Assembly: GCF_028554725.1 (NCBI RefSeq)
Contig: NC_071670.1
Coordinates: 68,733,001-68,797,000 of the forward strand
Length of the DNA stretch: 64,000 nucleotides
Origin: Zeugodacus cucurbitae
Lineage: Eukaryota; Arthropoda; Insecta; Diptera; Tephritidae
Direction of reading: 5' to 3'
A program made the translations under genes and the position numbers. Positions within the stretch are counted from its first letter, which is position 1, and each line of letters opens with the position of its first letter. Below the pieces are notes generated by a model. It saw nothing but the letters and a program-made list of their open reading frames with translations, was not told the DNA's origin and did no database searches. Of the stretch, positions 13,576 through 25,640 are shown piece after piece.

Positions 13576-16137
13576 TTTGTGGACAGTTGCATTTCAAATG
13601 CCTGCAGGGCAATCACATCAGGGCGCCTTCGACTAATGAAAATATACTGGCAAATGCTTGTAGTACCCGCATTCGTTATGAGGAAAGTTGCATTAGTTGG
13701 GCTGTCATGCCCATTTGCGCATAGTTCAAAAGTATTTGGGATACAATTAATTCGGAAATATTATTTTAAAGCTTCATTGTAAAAAGTTTTAGTTTTCGGA
13801 CATATTTCAGTACAAATTTGGTTTGAGACTCTTATTTCTATTTGATTTCACGAAAATTTATTTATATAATCATTTATTAATCCTTTAATGTAAGTAACAG
13901 AAATAAAAATAAAGAGCTCAGTTATTATTACAAATTAAAGTACAAAAACTGTATCCTACATTTTCTAAAGAATTTTAGAAACCGAAAAAGGCAACATTTT
14001 TCCTTTGTTTCCTCTTTTTGTTGTCATAATTTTGTCGTAAAAATTAATGTCAACCTTTTACTTGTTTAAATTTTCTCAATATATTTTGTTAATTGTTAAT
14101 CGCCAAATGATAATTTAACACTTCAATATTTTAGTTGATTTCGGAAAAGAACTTAGATTTTTAAGTTTTGGGATATTTTGTGGGATCCTCCAATATTATA
14201 TGAGAATTTTATAGAAACTCCAGCAAATCCCCGGAAAAAGCTCATCTAAATATATGTCTTAATATATTCATGGCATAATATCATATCAAGAAGTCGTCTC
14301 AGCGAATGAGGTTAACAAAATTTGCATCAAAATTTCAAATTAGAACAAACAGATTACTGCCATTACTCCTTCACATATGATTCTCAATTTTATACTTTTT
14401 AGAAACAACCTCAAGTTTAGAATTGGTAAATATTGATATGAATCATCAATTTATGCAATAGTATAAAAACTGAACTCTTCTATGAATCCTGATGCTAAAG
14501 AGAGAATCTTTGTGAAACTTTCCAATATAATTTTTTGGAAAATCAAAATTCTGTACGTAGCAAACACTACATGCGCAGAATTTTGTCTTTGTAAGTTGTT
14601 TCGTAAACATTAAAGAGAACGAAAAGTTAAATAAGTAGTAGGAATATGTATCAGTAGTAGAAGTTATTTACAATACTATTTTTTTAAACATTGGAAAATG
14701 TTTTATGAAATACATTCTGTAGAAAAATAATAAGAAATTACTTCAAATATTTATTTGAAAATAATTTCTTTCAAACTTTTCAAAACTAATAATGGCTAAC
14801 AATCTCTAAAATATCGCCGCGAGTAAACTTTCATGAAGATAATTTGTTTTGTTTAATTGTTATATTTATTATTTTTATAATTTTGAAAAACATTTTTTCA
14901 GAAGCGGCAATTCTACTCATAACTGCTTTACAACTACAAGTCTTCTGAAATACCTGTTTTCTCCAATATTCCAGTAATATAACTACATTATCAATTTTAT
15001 TCCATTAAACATGATAAACAAATGATACTGTACATTGCACTAAAGTTTTTAAGACTTTTGGTCTTTCAAATGACAATGATTATTAATAGAGAGCAAGACT
15101 AAGGCAAGTTATGTTAGGATATTCACACTAGTATTATTAGGAGGACTATATGATACTATTAAAAATACTTATTTATTTAAAAATTTTATAATAATTGTGA
15201 ATACAATATTTGTCATCACAATTTATAAATGATGAAAGGCTTAGAATATAGAATGTTGAAACATTATATTTCGAATTATCGATTTTTCGATAGTGGACAA
15301 AGTATCCTTCAGGTGTTAACTTATACTGGATCAGTTTCGATTTTTTGTGAAAGTCCTTTCGACCCCGACATTTTTTCTGCGGTCGTAAAATTTTTTTTCT
15401 ATTGGGACCAGAAAATAATGCCACAAAGAGCTTACAAACAATATTCCACGTTACCACTTTTGCAGCTTTTATTGTGGGCGCTACAGAAAGTTGCTTGTGA
15501 GTAACATTGGGACAAGGTGGTATACAAAAATTAAAAAAGGAAGTTTTCATAATAAAAAAATAAAAACATTTTGGTTTAATGTAGCGTCTCAGTACGCTCG
15601 AAAGTTTATTATTTTTTGCAGAGACACGACCATGCCTTTGATAGTAGTCAAAAGAAAGGATCCATCAACACCAAAGCTCTTGCACAAATACAAAAAAAAA
15701 TTTGCTACAAAATAATAATATTTCTAATTTCTATATATTTATCAAAATATAGAGATGACCCTAATGTGCATATTATTTATATATTTTATATGAGAGTATA
15801 ATGTTTATGCTCGCATAAATACCATATGACATTTGACCCAAATTGACCTGATGGATCGGCAAATAAATACGTACACATACACACAGCAAGCACATACTTG
15901 TATATTTAAACATTTAACAATGTTTTTTCAAACAATAACTGCCTTGAATTTGATTTCGAAAATGTGCAGCAGCTGTGAATTTGCATTTGTTATTCGGACG
16001 CAAAGAGGCCAATCAAAAGTGAACAACGGCAAGCCGACAACTTTCTGGGACAACTTAGAAGTGCGCAGCACAAACATGTGTGGATAATATATACATACAA
16101 ATATATATGCATTGACATATAGAAGGTACAGAAACTA

Positions 16138-16723
16138 ACGGGTGATTTTTTTGAGGTTAGGATTTTCATGCATTAGTATTTGACAGATCACGTGGGATTT
16201 CAGACATGGTGTCAAAGAGAAAGATGCTCAGTATGCTTTGACATTTCATCATGAATAGACTTACTAACGAGCAACGCTTGCAAATCATTGAATTTTATTA
16301 CCAAAATCAGTGTTCGGTTCGAAATGTGTTTATCGACAAATTTTGTTCAGCGATGAGGCTCATTTCTGGTTGAATGGCTACGTAAATAAGCAAAATTGCC
16401 GCATTTGGGGTGAAGAGCAACCAGAAGCCGTTCAAGAACTGCCCATGCATCCCGAAAAATGCACTGTTTGGTGTGGTTTGTACGCTGGTGGAATCATTGG
16501 ACCGTATTTTTTCAAAGATGCTGTTGGACGCAACGTTACGGTGAATGGCGATCGCTATCGTTCGATGCTAACAAACTTTTTGTTGCCAAAAATGGAAGAA
16601 CTGAACTTGGTTGACATGTGGTTTCAACAAGACAAGTTTCAAATAAAGAACCGATGAGATTTTGCAAATTTTATGCGTTTTTTTTTTTTTAAAAAGTTAT
16701 CAAGCTCTTAAAAAATCACCCTT
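16138..16723 (+). mobile_element. Internally deleted IS630/mariner-type DNA transposon
   Basis: The 586-bp element is flanked by TA at 16136-16137 and 16724-16725, the target duplication of this superfamily. Its ends are inverted repeats: the left begins ACGGGTGATTTTTTGAG and the right, read inward on the other strand, begins AAGGGTGATTTTTTAAG. Inside are two pieces of a transposase gene, so it is a deletion derivative that could only move with enzyme supplied elsewhere. I saw no second copy of these ends in the window. Confidence 0.85.
16251..16657 (+). pseudogene. Transposase remnant, IS630/mariner superfamily
   Basis: The N-terminal start is preserved at 16251 (MNRLTNEQRLQIIEFYYQNQ), the helix-turn-helix opening typical of this transposase group. 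After residue 26 (about 16328) the sequence jumps to the catalytic domain in another frame. From about 16331 it holds the first acidic motif in FSDEAHFW, then WCGLYAGGIIGPYFF, and the second acidic residue in WFQQD at 16631-16633. Everything after that is gone, including the third catalytic acid, and an unrelated stop follows at 16655. So there are two internal deletions, one also a frame change: the linker between the DNA-binding and catalytic domains, and the C-terminal third. It is not functional. The family call is firm from the motif order and the TIR/TA structure. Confidence 0.85.
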
Positions 16724-17074
16724 TACTATGTATATGGAAATGAGTTTGTATACAAGTATGTGGAAACATTAAAGGCAACTGTGTGGACTGCGATGCCTGA
16801 AGAGTACATGGAAACTATTACGCACACTTGGCACTCAACTCGTATTTAGATTAAATTAAATTTTATAAAGTTGTGCAATTCACGAAAAAATAAAACTTTT
16901 TGTTGCACATTTCCATTGGGAATGCTCGAGTGAAATTCAAATTTGAAAAGAGCAGCGTCAAAAAAACTGGGCAAACAGTTGCATATGCGGCAGCAATGGC
17001 ACTATTGGAGGTATGTGGCATGCAACGATATAGATAGTATATGTAGGTGTGTGTGCCACAAACAAAAAGTATGC

Positions 17075-17087
17075 GTGTGTGTGTGTG
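17075..17087. repeat. (GT)n microsatellite
   Basis: This is a short uninterrupted GT run inside a wider G/T-rich stretch (about 17041-17088). It is ordinary simple sequence of the intron. Confidence 0.9.
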
Positions 17088-19527
17088 CCATTTCGTTTTT
17101 GACAATTTTGACAATTTCATTTTGTGCATTGCTGACAGCATTTTGTCGTGCAACGTGGTTGTTGTTATTGCTGTTATTACATTGCAACTATGTTGCATAA
17201 CCGAAATGGATTCACTATGCAACGAGTTGTTGTTGCCACCCGGAACGTATGCTTTTGCGGGTTTACAGCCAAAATGTGCCAATTTCTGTGTACTTTGCAT
17301 TCGCAAACGTTCATCGCTCCAACTGGTTGGTTGGTTGTTATCTGCTCGTATTTATATTTGCTTAGTTGTTACATTGCAGTGCAAATGCGCTCGAGTATGG
17401 CTGTGTGTGTGCATTTATTGTGCAATTATTTGCATACTCGCAAAACAATATGCAAATTGATAAAACGGAAATGCAGCACTCAAACTCAGCATGCCACACA
17501 AATTACTCGCATACACACATTTACATATTTATATTGCACACACGCATACTCACAAATGAAACTGCTTGCTGATGATCACAAGTAAATGCAAATATTTAGG
17601 GAAATGAACTGTTTCATGTGTGGCAAAAGTAAAAGTGCTGCAAGGCACATATACATATAGATGTGAGTGTGTTGCTTGCTAAGCGAAAGTTCAATTTGAA
17701 ATGGTAATGGTACATGGTCACTTGACTGTTCAAAATATTTAAATTAAAAGGAGGGAACTGCGAATAGTTTGTTACTAGTTTTTGAGAATATAAATTCATT
17801 ATTGCCAAATTGAAAAAAAAATATACAGGGTGTTCCAACTTGTATCTTCAGTTTGTAAACACTGAATAACTTTGATATTTACTAATCGATGGAATTAGTT
17901 AGAAATACTTTGAAATCTCGAATTCAGTGCAATTGTAACACCGAAAATAAACTCCAAAATACATTGGAAAAAAATCAATGCACGGCATCAAACATACTAT
18001 GAAGAACATCCACCAATCTTCATCTTTTGTTTGACCACGGGACAGTGAAAGATGGTCAATATGCAGTTCATCAGGGAAAAATATGCTCAAGTGTACCGCT
18101 TAAATAAAGCTCTCTCTTGGAAAATGTTGCTCAGTAATCATAAGAGTTGTATCGTCGTCGTTTTGGAATTTATAGAGGTTGAACCTGATTTCTGAAAGCA
18201 ACTTGTAGAGAGCGATGGAACCCATTTCACATTGTTTGGATGAGTTAAGAAAGAAAGTGGAGAACGAGTCAATATAATCCTAATAAACACGAAAAGTCAT
18301 TCCTTGGAGTGGCAAACACTTCTGCACTTTTCAAACAAAAGAAACAGCCGTTAGAAAACGATATCAAGAAGGTTCTACAACAGATTATAGGGTCATTGCA
18401 ACATTCTCAGGAATTCGACATATCTTGAGTAATTTTGTACGGATATTGGAAGAAGAAAAATGCTCAAAAATATCTTCCTGTATGTACTTCTGTATATGAA
18501 CTCGAGTCAAACATCCGCGAAGAAATAAAGGATATACCATATCGGTATGATATGCTAGAATTATCGATAATGTATCTAAAATGATTTTAAAATAAATCGT
18601 AAAAGTACAAATTTAATAAAATGACTTAAAATAAAATGGTTAAAATGATAATATACAAAAAGTCCAATAATTTGGTTTAAGGCAACAACAAATTTCAGAA
18701 TATTTCCAAGATCTAAAAATTTAGCTTCTTGCGTCCCAGCACTGTTTAGCTACATATATAAGCCATACATCGTCACTAATTTCATACAAATTCTCACTTT
18801 TATATTACCTTCCACCGAAATAAATATATGAACATATAGCATCGAAAAGCTTAAGCTTAAGCTTATAATCTATATATGTATAAACACTCAATACTCTTTC
18901 ATTTGCAACAACACTCGGATACTCTTTGCAGCATATTTATTTTTAATCCAAACAGAAACAACACAAGCGCTTTTATTGTGGTTTGTAATGCTGGTTGAAG
19001 TAAATAAAAGTAGAAAAACACAACGATTCTAACCCCGCTAAGCGCACCTCAAATCTACAGTTAAAAAAATAAAACTCTCCGCTAACACTTTTCTCCCCTC
19101 CCTGCACTTTTCACTTGCTGCTTCTAACGCTTTGTTTCCGAAATATCGATTTTCACACACTCGCCTAACGCTCTTCGCGCCTTTACACTTATGACCATAC
19201 ACCAACACACACATACACATACATCCACATTAATAAACACTTCAGCCGTGCTTGCTTGTGTTTGTTGTTGAGGCGCCGCAAAATCTGCTACAAGGTATTT
19301 TGCGAAATTTCAATGCCACAACCGGAGCACACGGCGCTACTCATCACATTTTTCACCTTTGCGCAGGCCACTTGAGCGTGCATTCAACCACCGGCAAGCG
19401 GTGCGCTGTGTGTGTGTTTGTCTGTTGCTGATTTGCATTTGTAGTTGTTTTTGGCTTTGAAACTTTACGCGCCCAGGCCAACACTTGAACTTGCTACCCG
19501 TCGAATGAAACTTTCAATGTTACCAAC

Positions 19528-19545
19528 ACAACAACAACAACAACA
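19528..19545. repeat. (CAA)n simple repeat
   Basis: This is a run of CAA triplets in noncoding DNA. CAA/TTG runs recur through the window and are typical of dipteran intron DNA. Confidence 0.85.
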
Positions 19546-19851
19546 GTGACCATCACACACATTCATAGGAAGGCAGCCGGTCCGTGCGCCTGTTGGTATG
19601 CTTCAAATTTATTTCTGCGCCGCATTCATCACTCAGCGCATTCAAGTATACTTCAGTTTTAAATAGAAAATGTTGCGCACACCCCCTCCACGCGCTCTCC
19701 TCAACTCATGCTACTTGAACGAAAATATTAATGCAACAACAAAATAGTAAATAATAAAAAAGGCGAAAATATGTCGAAAAGCAATCGTACAAAGTGAAAT
19801 GAAAACCCATTCAATTCAATTTCGGCGCTCGAAATGAAATGAAAAATCTGA

Positions 19852-19912
19852 ATGAATGAATGAATGACTAACTGACTGACTGAGCTGAATGAGTGAATAA
19901 ATGAAATGAGCG
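19852..19912. repeat. Tetranucleotide-like TGAA/ACTG simple repeat
   Basis: TGAA units run into ACTG units and then degenerate TGAA again. This is a compound imperfect microsatellite in intron 1. Confidence 0.7.
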
Positions 19913-21319
19913 CGCCGCAGCCGGGTGAATAACTTTAATGTGCGCTTACCCGAAAGTCGGCGTGTGTTCGGCTTCATTGCTCAGCTGGCAAATGAAAAAT
20001 TGAACTTTACCTTGAGAATTAGTTAAAACAGCAGACGCACACAGTGAAATAAAGTGTGTTTTAATTCAGACGCTGAATGCTGACTACAGCAAGGGTCTGG
20101 CTGCTGTCTGCTGTCTGGAGTCTGATTTTTTGCTTTCCTCAGCATTCGCATCATTATTTTTCTCGGCTACAAGTGGCCACTTTGCATTCATTTTGGAACA
20201 ACATTTCGACTTCGAAATTTACATTTTCATATTTTTATTTACAACAACACCCACTCACACTAATACACACGCAAACATATTTATATACTCAGCTGTTGGT
20301 GCTTTTAGCCAGCCGGTTGGCTAAGGTCGTGTAGTGTGTGGAGTACACTGTGGCTGCCTCAGCCAAGTGGAGCGGCAAACAAATCTGCCAAATTAAGTCG
20401 AATTCTCAGCTCACTACGGTGCGGTGTGTTGTCGGGTGAGATATGCTTGTAAGCACTGTTATATTAAATAATATAAATAATATACATACATAATTTGCAG
20501 ACTCAATGTGGCATGTTGCACTTAATTTATTTAATCAAATTTAAGTGCACTCTCATGAGCGTTCGAAATCATAACATAAAAGGGGTTGCAACTACTTTAT
20601 ACTTTATGCTTTTACATGCGTAAAGCTGTGTGTCTGTGTGTGCGTAGACAATTTCAATATGCCATAAACACACATCCATAAAAGTATTCGTCTTTTCAAA
20701 TCTGATGATTTTCCTCAATTGCTGTAAAAAAAAAATGAAATAGTCCAGCTCTCAAGTGCCGTTTTTATTTTATGTACGCATAATTCTCAATTTTAACTGC
20801 CAATTGAGTTTGAGGAAGTTTTCATATCGTAAATTGCTGACATGCAATGAACCATGTGATTTAATTTTACCACTCTCTGTGGTTGTTTTTTTCCTTCTTT
20901 ACGATTATAATGCTTAATTTATGCATTTGCCTAATTGTAAGAGTAAAGAAAAGAGAAAAGGAATGGATATCATTTTTAATTATTCGACTTTAGTTTTGAT
21001 TGGCGGATCAAAAGCGTTGCTAATTAGTGGACTCATCAATTATGACACAAGATTATGGATAAAGCAAGGCATAATTGTGTAAATAGTTCGATGATTTACT
21101 CAAACCTAATGAAATCAAATCCAAAAATAGTAATAAATTGTAAATTTAAAGCCAATGGTTTGGTAATTTGGTTCCATACACTGCTTTACTTCGTAATGAC
21201 CAAAGATCAACCTGACTTTATCGAGTTCAAACTTCATATCGAAAACTAATTCAAGACAAGATTAAATAAACGATAAAAGAATCTCCAAACATTACAATGT
21301 AATACACCTTACTAGCAAC

Positions 21320-21458
21320 TTAGGCCTTAGAGTGACACAGTGAAATGATCTCTTTGGATGCGGTTTCCATAACTTTTCCGAGCTTCTCGGTTGAAATATC
21401 GATGATTCCATAACAAATGTGTGCCTTAATTTCGTCAGTCGTCCGGGGCTTAAGCATA
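21320..21458 (-). pseudogene. Probable C-terminal fragment of a mariner-type transposase
   Basis: Read on the minus strand, this segment gives about 45 codons ending in TAA, with a stretch like PRTTDEIKAHICYGIIDIST followed by EKLGKVMETASKEI. This resembles the C-terminal part of IS630/mariner-superfamily transposases, where a proline-threonine turn and a 'DELKxxI...I..E.L.KV.E' helix pair follow the catalytic domain. No catalytic motif, inverted repeat or start is visible nearby, and upstream DNA on that strand is broken by stops. It would be a small old fossil. The assignment rests on pattern memory and could be wrong. Confidence 0.35.
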
Positions 21459-22065
21459 ACTTTGAGGCCTAATTAGTTAATGTAGCCTCTTTTGAACATC
21501 AGACGCTCTATGATGTCTCATAGACCTCATAGAAGTATTCCGTTCCTTAATAAGGCAACTCTGTCTCTATGAATTCGTTAATATACTCTTTTTTCTTTCA
21601 GCGTTTTATGAGCCGCCCTGTACAGCGATTTTCGAACCATCTTTAATTAAATGCTACAAAATCACTTCCAATATTTATAATATAAATCCGCTATTTAAAT
21701 GTTCTCACCACAGTGTTTACTTGTAAACAACGATGATTCCTTTCCAATTAGTTAGTCTTGGTCCTCTTATCAGAAGTTACGCACACTTTTGAATAAGTTT
21801 GAACTTTCGCCAGTATTCACAAAAAATTAGATTATAAGCAGACGCGAGTGAGCAGCTCACGCCCATCACTGTAGTAAACTCAATATTCAAGCTTCACATT
21901 TACACTCACCGGCTACAAGTACCGCCACTGGTGAAGTAAGTAATGGCCGCTGATAAACACTTGACAGCAGCAGCGCTAAGTAGACACTTAAATGAAACTA
22001 ACTGTTATTACTTAGTAAACGTTGCACGCCATATTGAACCTACAAGAAGTCTGATTAGCACACGC

Positions 22066-22083
22066 GCTAGCTTGCAAGCTAGC
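22066..22083. repeat. 18-bp perfect palindrome
   Basis: GCTAGCTTGCAAGCTAGC reads identically on both strands. It could form a small cruciform or bind a symmetric dimer, but no function is evident. The DNA around it is GC-richer than most of intron 1. Confidence 0.9.
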
Positions 22084-22904
22084 ACCTTGCAACAACAGAC
22101 AGCTGTGAAACGTGCAACATACAAAAACATGCTACCACAGCCCAGCATCTACGCTGGCGGTCTGCGTCTGCGTTCGTGTGCGCTATCAAAATTTTCAACT
22201 AAATATTTCCCGTTTTTCAGCAGTACTTGCTGTCGTCCGCACTGCAATTCGGGCAACAGCACAGCTCTGGGATGCCTGCAATAACAATAAAAGTTGTAAT
22301 GCTGGTGTCGGTGTTGCAGATTTTTCGTGCTAATGCGCTTGCGCGTCTGTGTAGTGCAAATTTAATTTTTTTCCGCTTTGTTGCACTCACCGTGCCACAG
22401 CCGCAAGCAGCATTATGTAGTTGCCACCGCTGTTGCAACGCGCCAGGAAGCGTCTTAAAAGACTTCACCTTTGTTTTGGACGCGCGCTCGCACACACCTC
22501 CAGTTGCTGCAGGAGCCTATGGCTTCTGTTGAAAGCTGCCAAGTGTGCCATTAGAGGCCATAATGGCGAGAGAAAAATATCTACGGAGAATACTAAACCA
22601 ATGGGTGGATGGCCGTTGGTTGCAGGGCAGGAGGTGAGCGTGAGTTGCCATGAAGCAATTAGGAGTTTATGGCATGTGTAAACACATACTCATCTTGCAG
22701 CATAGATACTAGCAAATGAAGTTACCCTTGATTAGCCACATTAAAAGACCACAAAAGTGTCAGACAAATGGCAGTTATGAGGTTAATGCTGATTTATGTG
22801 GAAGACAGTGAGAAGATCGTTGAAGACACAGTAAAATACTTTGAAATTGGTGTTCATAGTAGAGACTATAGAAGTGAGAATATAATAATTGAGTACTTAA
22901 AAAA

Positions 22905-23120
22905 ATATTTGAAAAGTCTACAATGAGTAGTGTTCAAGTGACCCGAAAAGGTAACATAAGGGTTAAAATTATTTGATTCATTAAGTCTTTTTGAGCTCGT
23001 TGAAGCCAAAATTCATCAATTTTTCCACATAATTTGGAAAAAGAACACACTTAATATGCATCTTAGAGATATACTTCGAAACCCTTAAGAGTTTTGATAC
23101 AAGATATGACGAACAAAATT
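22905..23120 (+). repeat. Dispersed repeat, copy 1
   Basis: This segment shares an ordered series of words with 25430-25640 in the same orientation: a 'CAA(G/A)TGACCCGAAAA' block, 'GTAACATAAGG', 'AATTTGGAAAAAGAACACAC', and a run ending in an AGAGTTT-like stretch. The copies have diverged by substitutions and small indels. It is probably a mobile-element fragment or an old segmental duplication. I cannot name the family. Confidence 0.6.
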
Positions 23121-23499
23121 ATACATTTTGGCTCTAAGAAACTCTATATAACGATGTAAAAGAGCTCATGGCAACCTACAGCTTTTCAATGTTTACTATG
23201 CCTATAGATGTCACTGCAATATCAGCATTGTGTCTGATCATTAAGCTTTGCCTTAAGGTCTAAGCACAAATTCCACTAATGTTCACATTGAGGCCATGCG
23301 AAAGGCAAACTCATGGCAACATGTGTGCGAAATGCCTGAGTACACGTACTTTTCCCGATTTCCCAATCTCGCACTCGGACCTTTAGGTTAACGCGGCACA
23401 AAGTCACAACTCAACAATTTTAATGGCGTAAACGCAGCGGGATAAGCCAAAAGCGAGGAATGTTCTAATACCGTATACAATTTTTTTTTTGTTTTTCAA

Positions 23500-24540
23500 C
23501 TTTACTGTGCTCATGTAGTCCCAAATGTACGCGCCGAACGACGCCAGACACCAAACGCCAATCTAAGCGCAACTGCACACAATCAGCGCCGCGCATGAGC
23601 TTCAGCATGAGATAGGACCGAACTGTGATGAAAGCCAAAGCGCGGTCCGCATTTCCTTTGCTGTCGCTGCTGCTGCGCTCCATATGTCATTTCTACGCAC
23701 TGTCAGGCTGACAGCCTGTCGCTGTCGTTCATCTATCTTGTGCTGGCTGGCTGGTTGCTGCCGCCGCATCGCACATGTCGCCAATCATTATCAGTGGACG
23801 TCATGCGGCAGTGCGCGACTTGCACAACTCGACGGTTGTGCGAATCTTCGCCAGCAGCCAGTGTTCTTCACTCAGCAACCCATACTAGCGAGGCCGAGTC
23901 ATGCGCGCTTATCTCTCGTCTGTGCACCCATGCACCGCGGTTTCGGTGCAACTTGCCACATTTTGTTGCACGTACCATTCATATGTCCATTCGGGCCGTC
24001 GTCCATCTATTTGTCTGCGGTATGGCTGACATGTTGCTGCCACTGCCACGCCAATGCAGTTGCTTTTCAAATTACACTCTTATTGTTGGAGCTTTTATTG
24101 TAGCCCTGGCCGCGGCGCGGCGCATGCGTACGTGCAGAAATTGTTGTGTGTAATTAATATTGTGTGGCCGGTGCACATTGGCCGCCAATCGGTTTGGCGG
24201 AATTCTTGGCGCAGCAACTTCCTTTTCAACCACAACTCAAACGGCTGGCAATTGCGGCATTCACATTTCAACGCAAATAATTACAAGTTGTTGTCTCTCG
24301 CCAACAACCTGCGCTCTTCGTTCCGCAATTTCTTTCATCATTTATTTCTATTATTTGCTGCGGCGTTGCATGCAGACGTTGCGCTCCAAATGCGAACTGA
24401 TGCCGCTGTACGCTGGCTTGCTTGCTTGTGGCATGCAACACATGCGTTGGCTACGTGTAACTCATGCTGTGCTGCAGCTTCAAGCGTTGAGCGTGCAGCG
24501 CAATCACAATTACAGCCATTCTCGGTGAAATTCTAATAAA
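23500..24540. other. GC-rich noncoding block in intron 1
   Basis: This block has clearly higher GC than its surroundings and many overlapping short frames on both strands (up to 160 codons) without domains, splice-site partners or consistent codon bias. It contains repeated CTGGCTGGCTGG-like and GTTGC words. I read it as noncoding. It is a candidate enhancer by composition and location only. Confidence 0.4.
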
Positions 24541-24904
24541 ATTGTTGATATGTGTTGTGCGCATGCGTAACAAATGCGCGGCAGCCAATAGCAAATACAA
24601 CCCAGCACTCAACAGCAACACTGAATAGCAGCGCGCATAATAAAAAATGAAAATCACTAACTTCAGTTTGCCAACACAATTGGCGAAATCGCATGCGGAA
24701 TTCATTTATGCTTTTGCATTTTCAAGCATATTTCTTGCTGTGTGTTGCAGAAACACATTCATACACTATGATGATTGCAATTAATTGATTCCTTCAGCTT
24801 CGGCGTTTTATTTACCGCAGCCTTTGATTTTCTAGCACACACGACTTGACCGCGTTTCGCTTGATCTTAACGCTCGGAGGGCTTCGAAAAAGTAGAAACG
24901 TAGT

Positions 24905-25398
24905 ATTAGGAGAGGATTTGGGAAGTTGTCGTGGTTATGAACCGATTTCATCCATTTTTCACATGTATCATCAGGGTGTCAAGAAGGTATTATGTGCCGA
25001 ATTTCATTGAAATCTGTCTAGTAGTTCCTGAGATATGGTTGTTGACCCATAAGTGGGCGATGCCACGCCCATTTTTCATTTTGTAAAAAAATCTGAGTGC
25101 AGCTTCTTTCTGCTATTTCTTCTGTAAAATGTAGTGTTTCTGACGTTTCTCGTTAGTGAGTTAACCCGCTTTTAGTCAATTTCAACCTAACCTTTGTTTC
25201 GTTAAGATATCTCAATTTTTACTCAAGTTATCCGTTGCATGGACAGACAGACATTCGGATTTTGACTCGTCTCGTCTCCCTGATCATTTTGATATATATA
25301 ACCCTATATCTAACTCGTTTAGTTTTATGACTTACAAACAACCGTTAGGTGAACAAAACTATAATACTCTCTTAGCAACTTTTGTTGCGAGAGTATAA
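24905..25398. repeat. Dispersed repeat with terminal hairpin
   Basis: This segment has the character of an abundant fly interspersed element: a 'GAACCGATTTCATCCATTTT' block, 'CCGAATTTCATTGAAATCTG', a GTGGGCG...CGCCCA hairpin (25054-25071), a GACAGACAGACATTCGG run, and a right end formed by an imperfect hairpin (TACTCTCTTAGCAAC / GTTGCGAGAGTA, about 25364-25395). No protein is encoded. I recall similar sequence as common in tephritid genomes, but cannot verify this or name the family. Confidence 0.55.
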
Positions 25399-25429
25399 TT
25401 ATAATACTAAATCAAAAAGAATAATACTT

Positions 25430-25640
25430 GAGTAAAATATAGTACCACGCATAGAGGGTCTTCAATGACTAATACTCAAATGACCCGAAAATGTAACATA
25501 AGGTTTAAAATCTTTGAGGTAATAGTTAAATTGAAGATAAAACACACCCATTTTTTATACAATTTGGAAAAAGAACACACTTTAAATACACTCTGAAGAT
25601 ATATACTTTCATCTCTTAGAGTTTAGGAAGTCATTGTACT
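25430..25640 (+). repeat. Dispersed repeat, copy 2
   Basis: This is the partner of the copy at 22905-23120, same orientation, about 2.5 kb downstream. It begins almost directly after the hairpin-ended repeat (24905-25398), so the two may belong to one composite unit, or the element may have inserted beside it. Confidence 0.6.

Noticed and set aside
17820..18480. Possible transposon starting at ACAGGGTGTTCC
   Set aside because: The start resembles some mariner-type ends and a short minus-strand frame looks protein-like, but I found no matching second end and no firm motif.
24054..24536. 160-codon open frame
   Set aside because: It is a composition effect of the GC-rich block, with no signal, domain or conserved motif seen.
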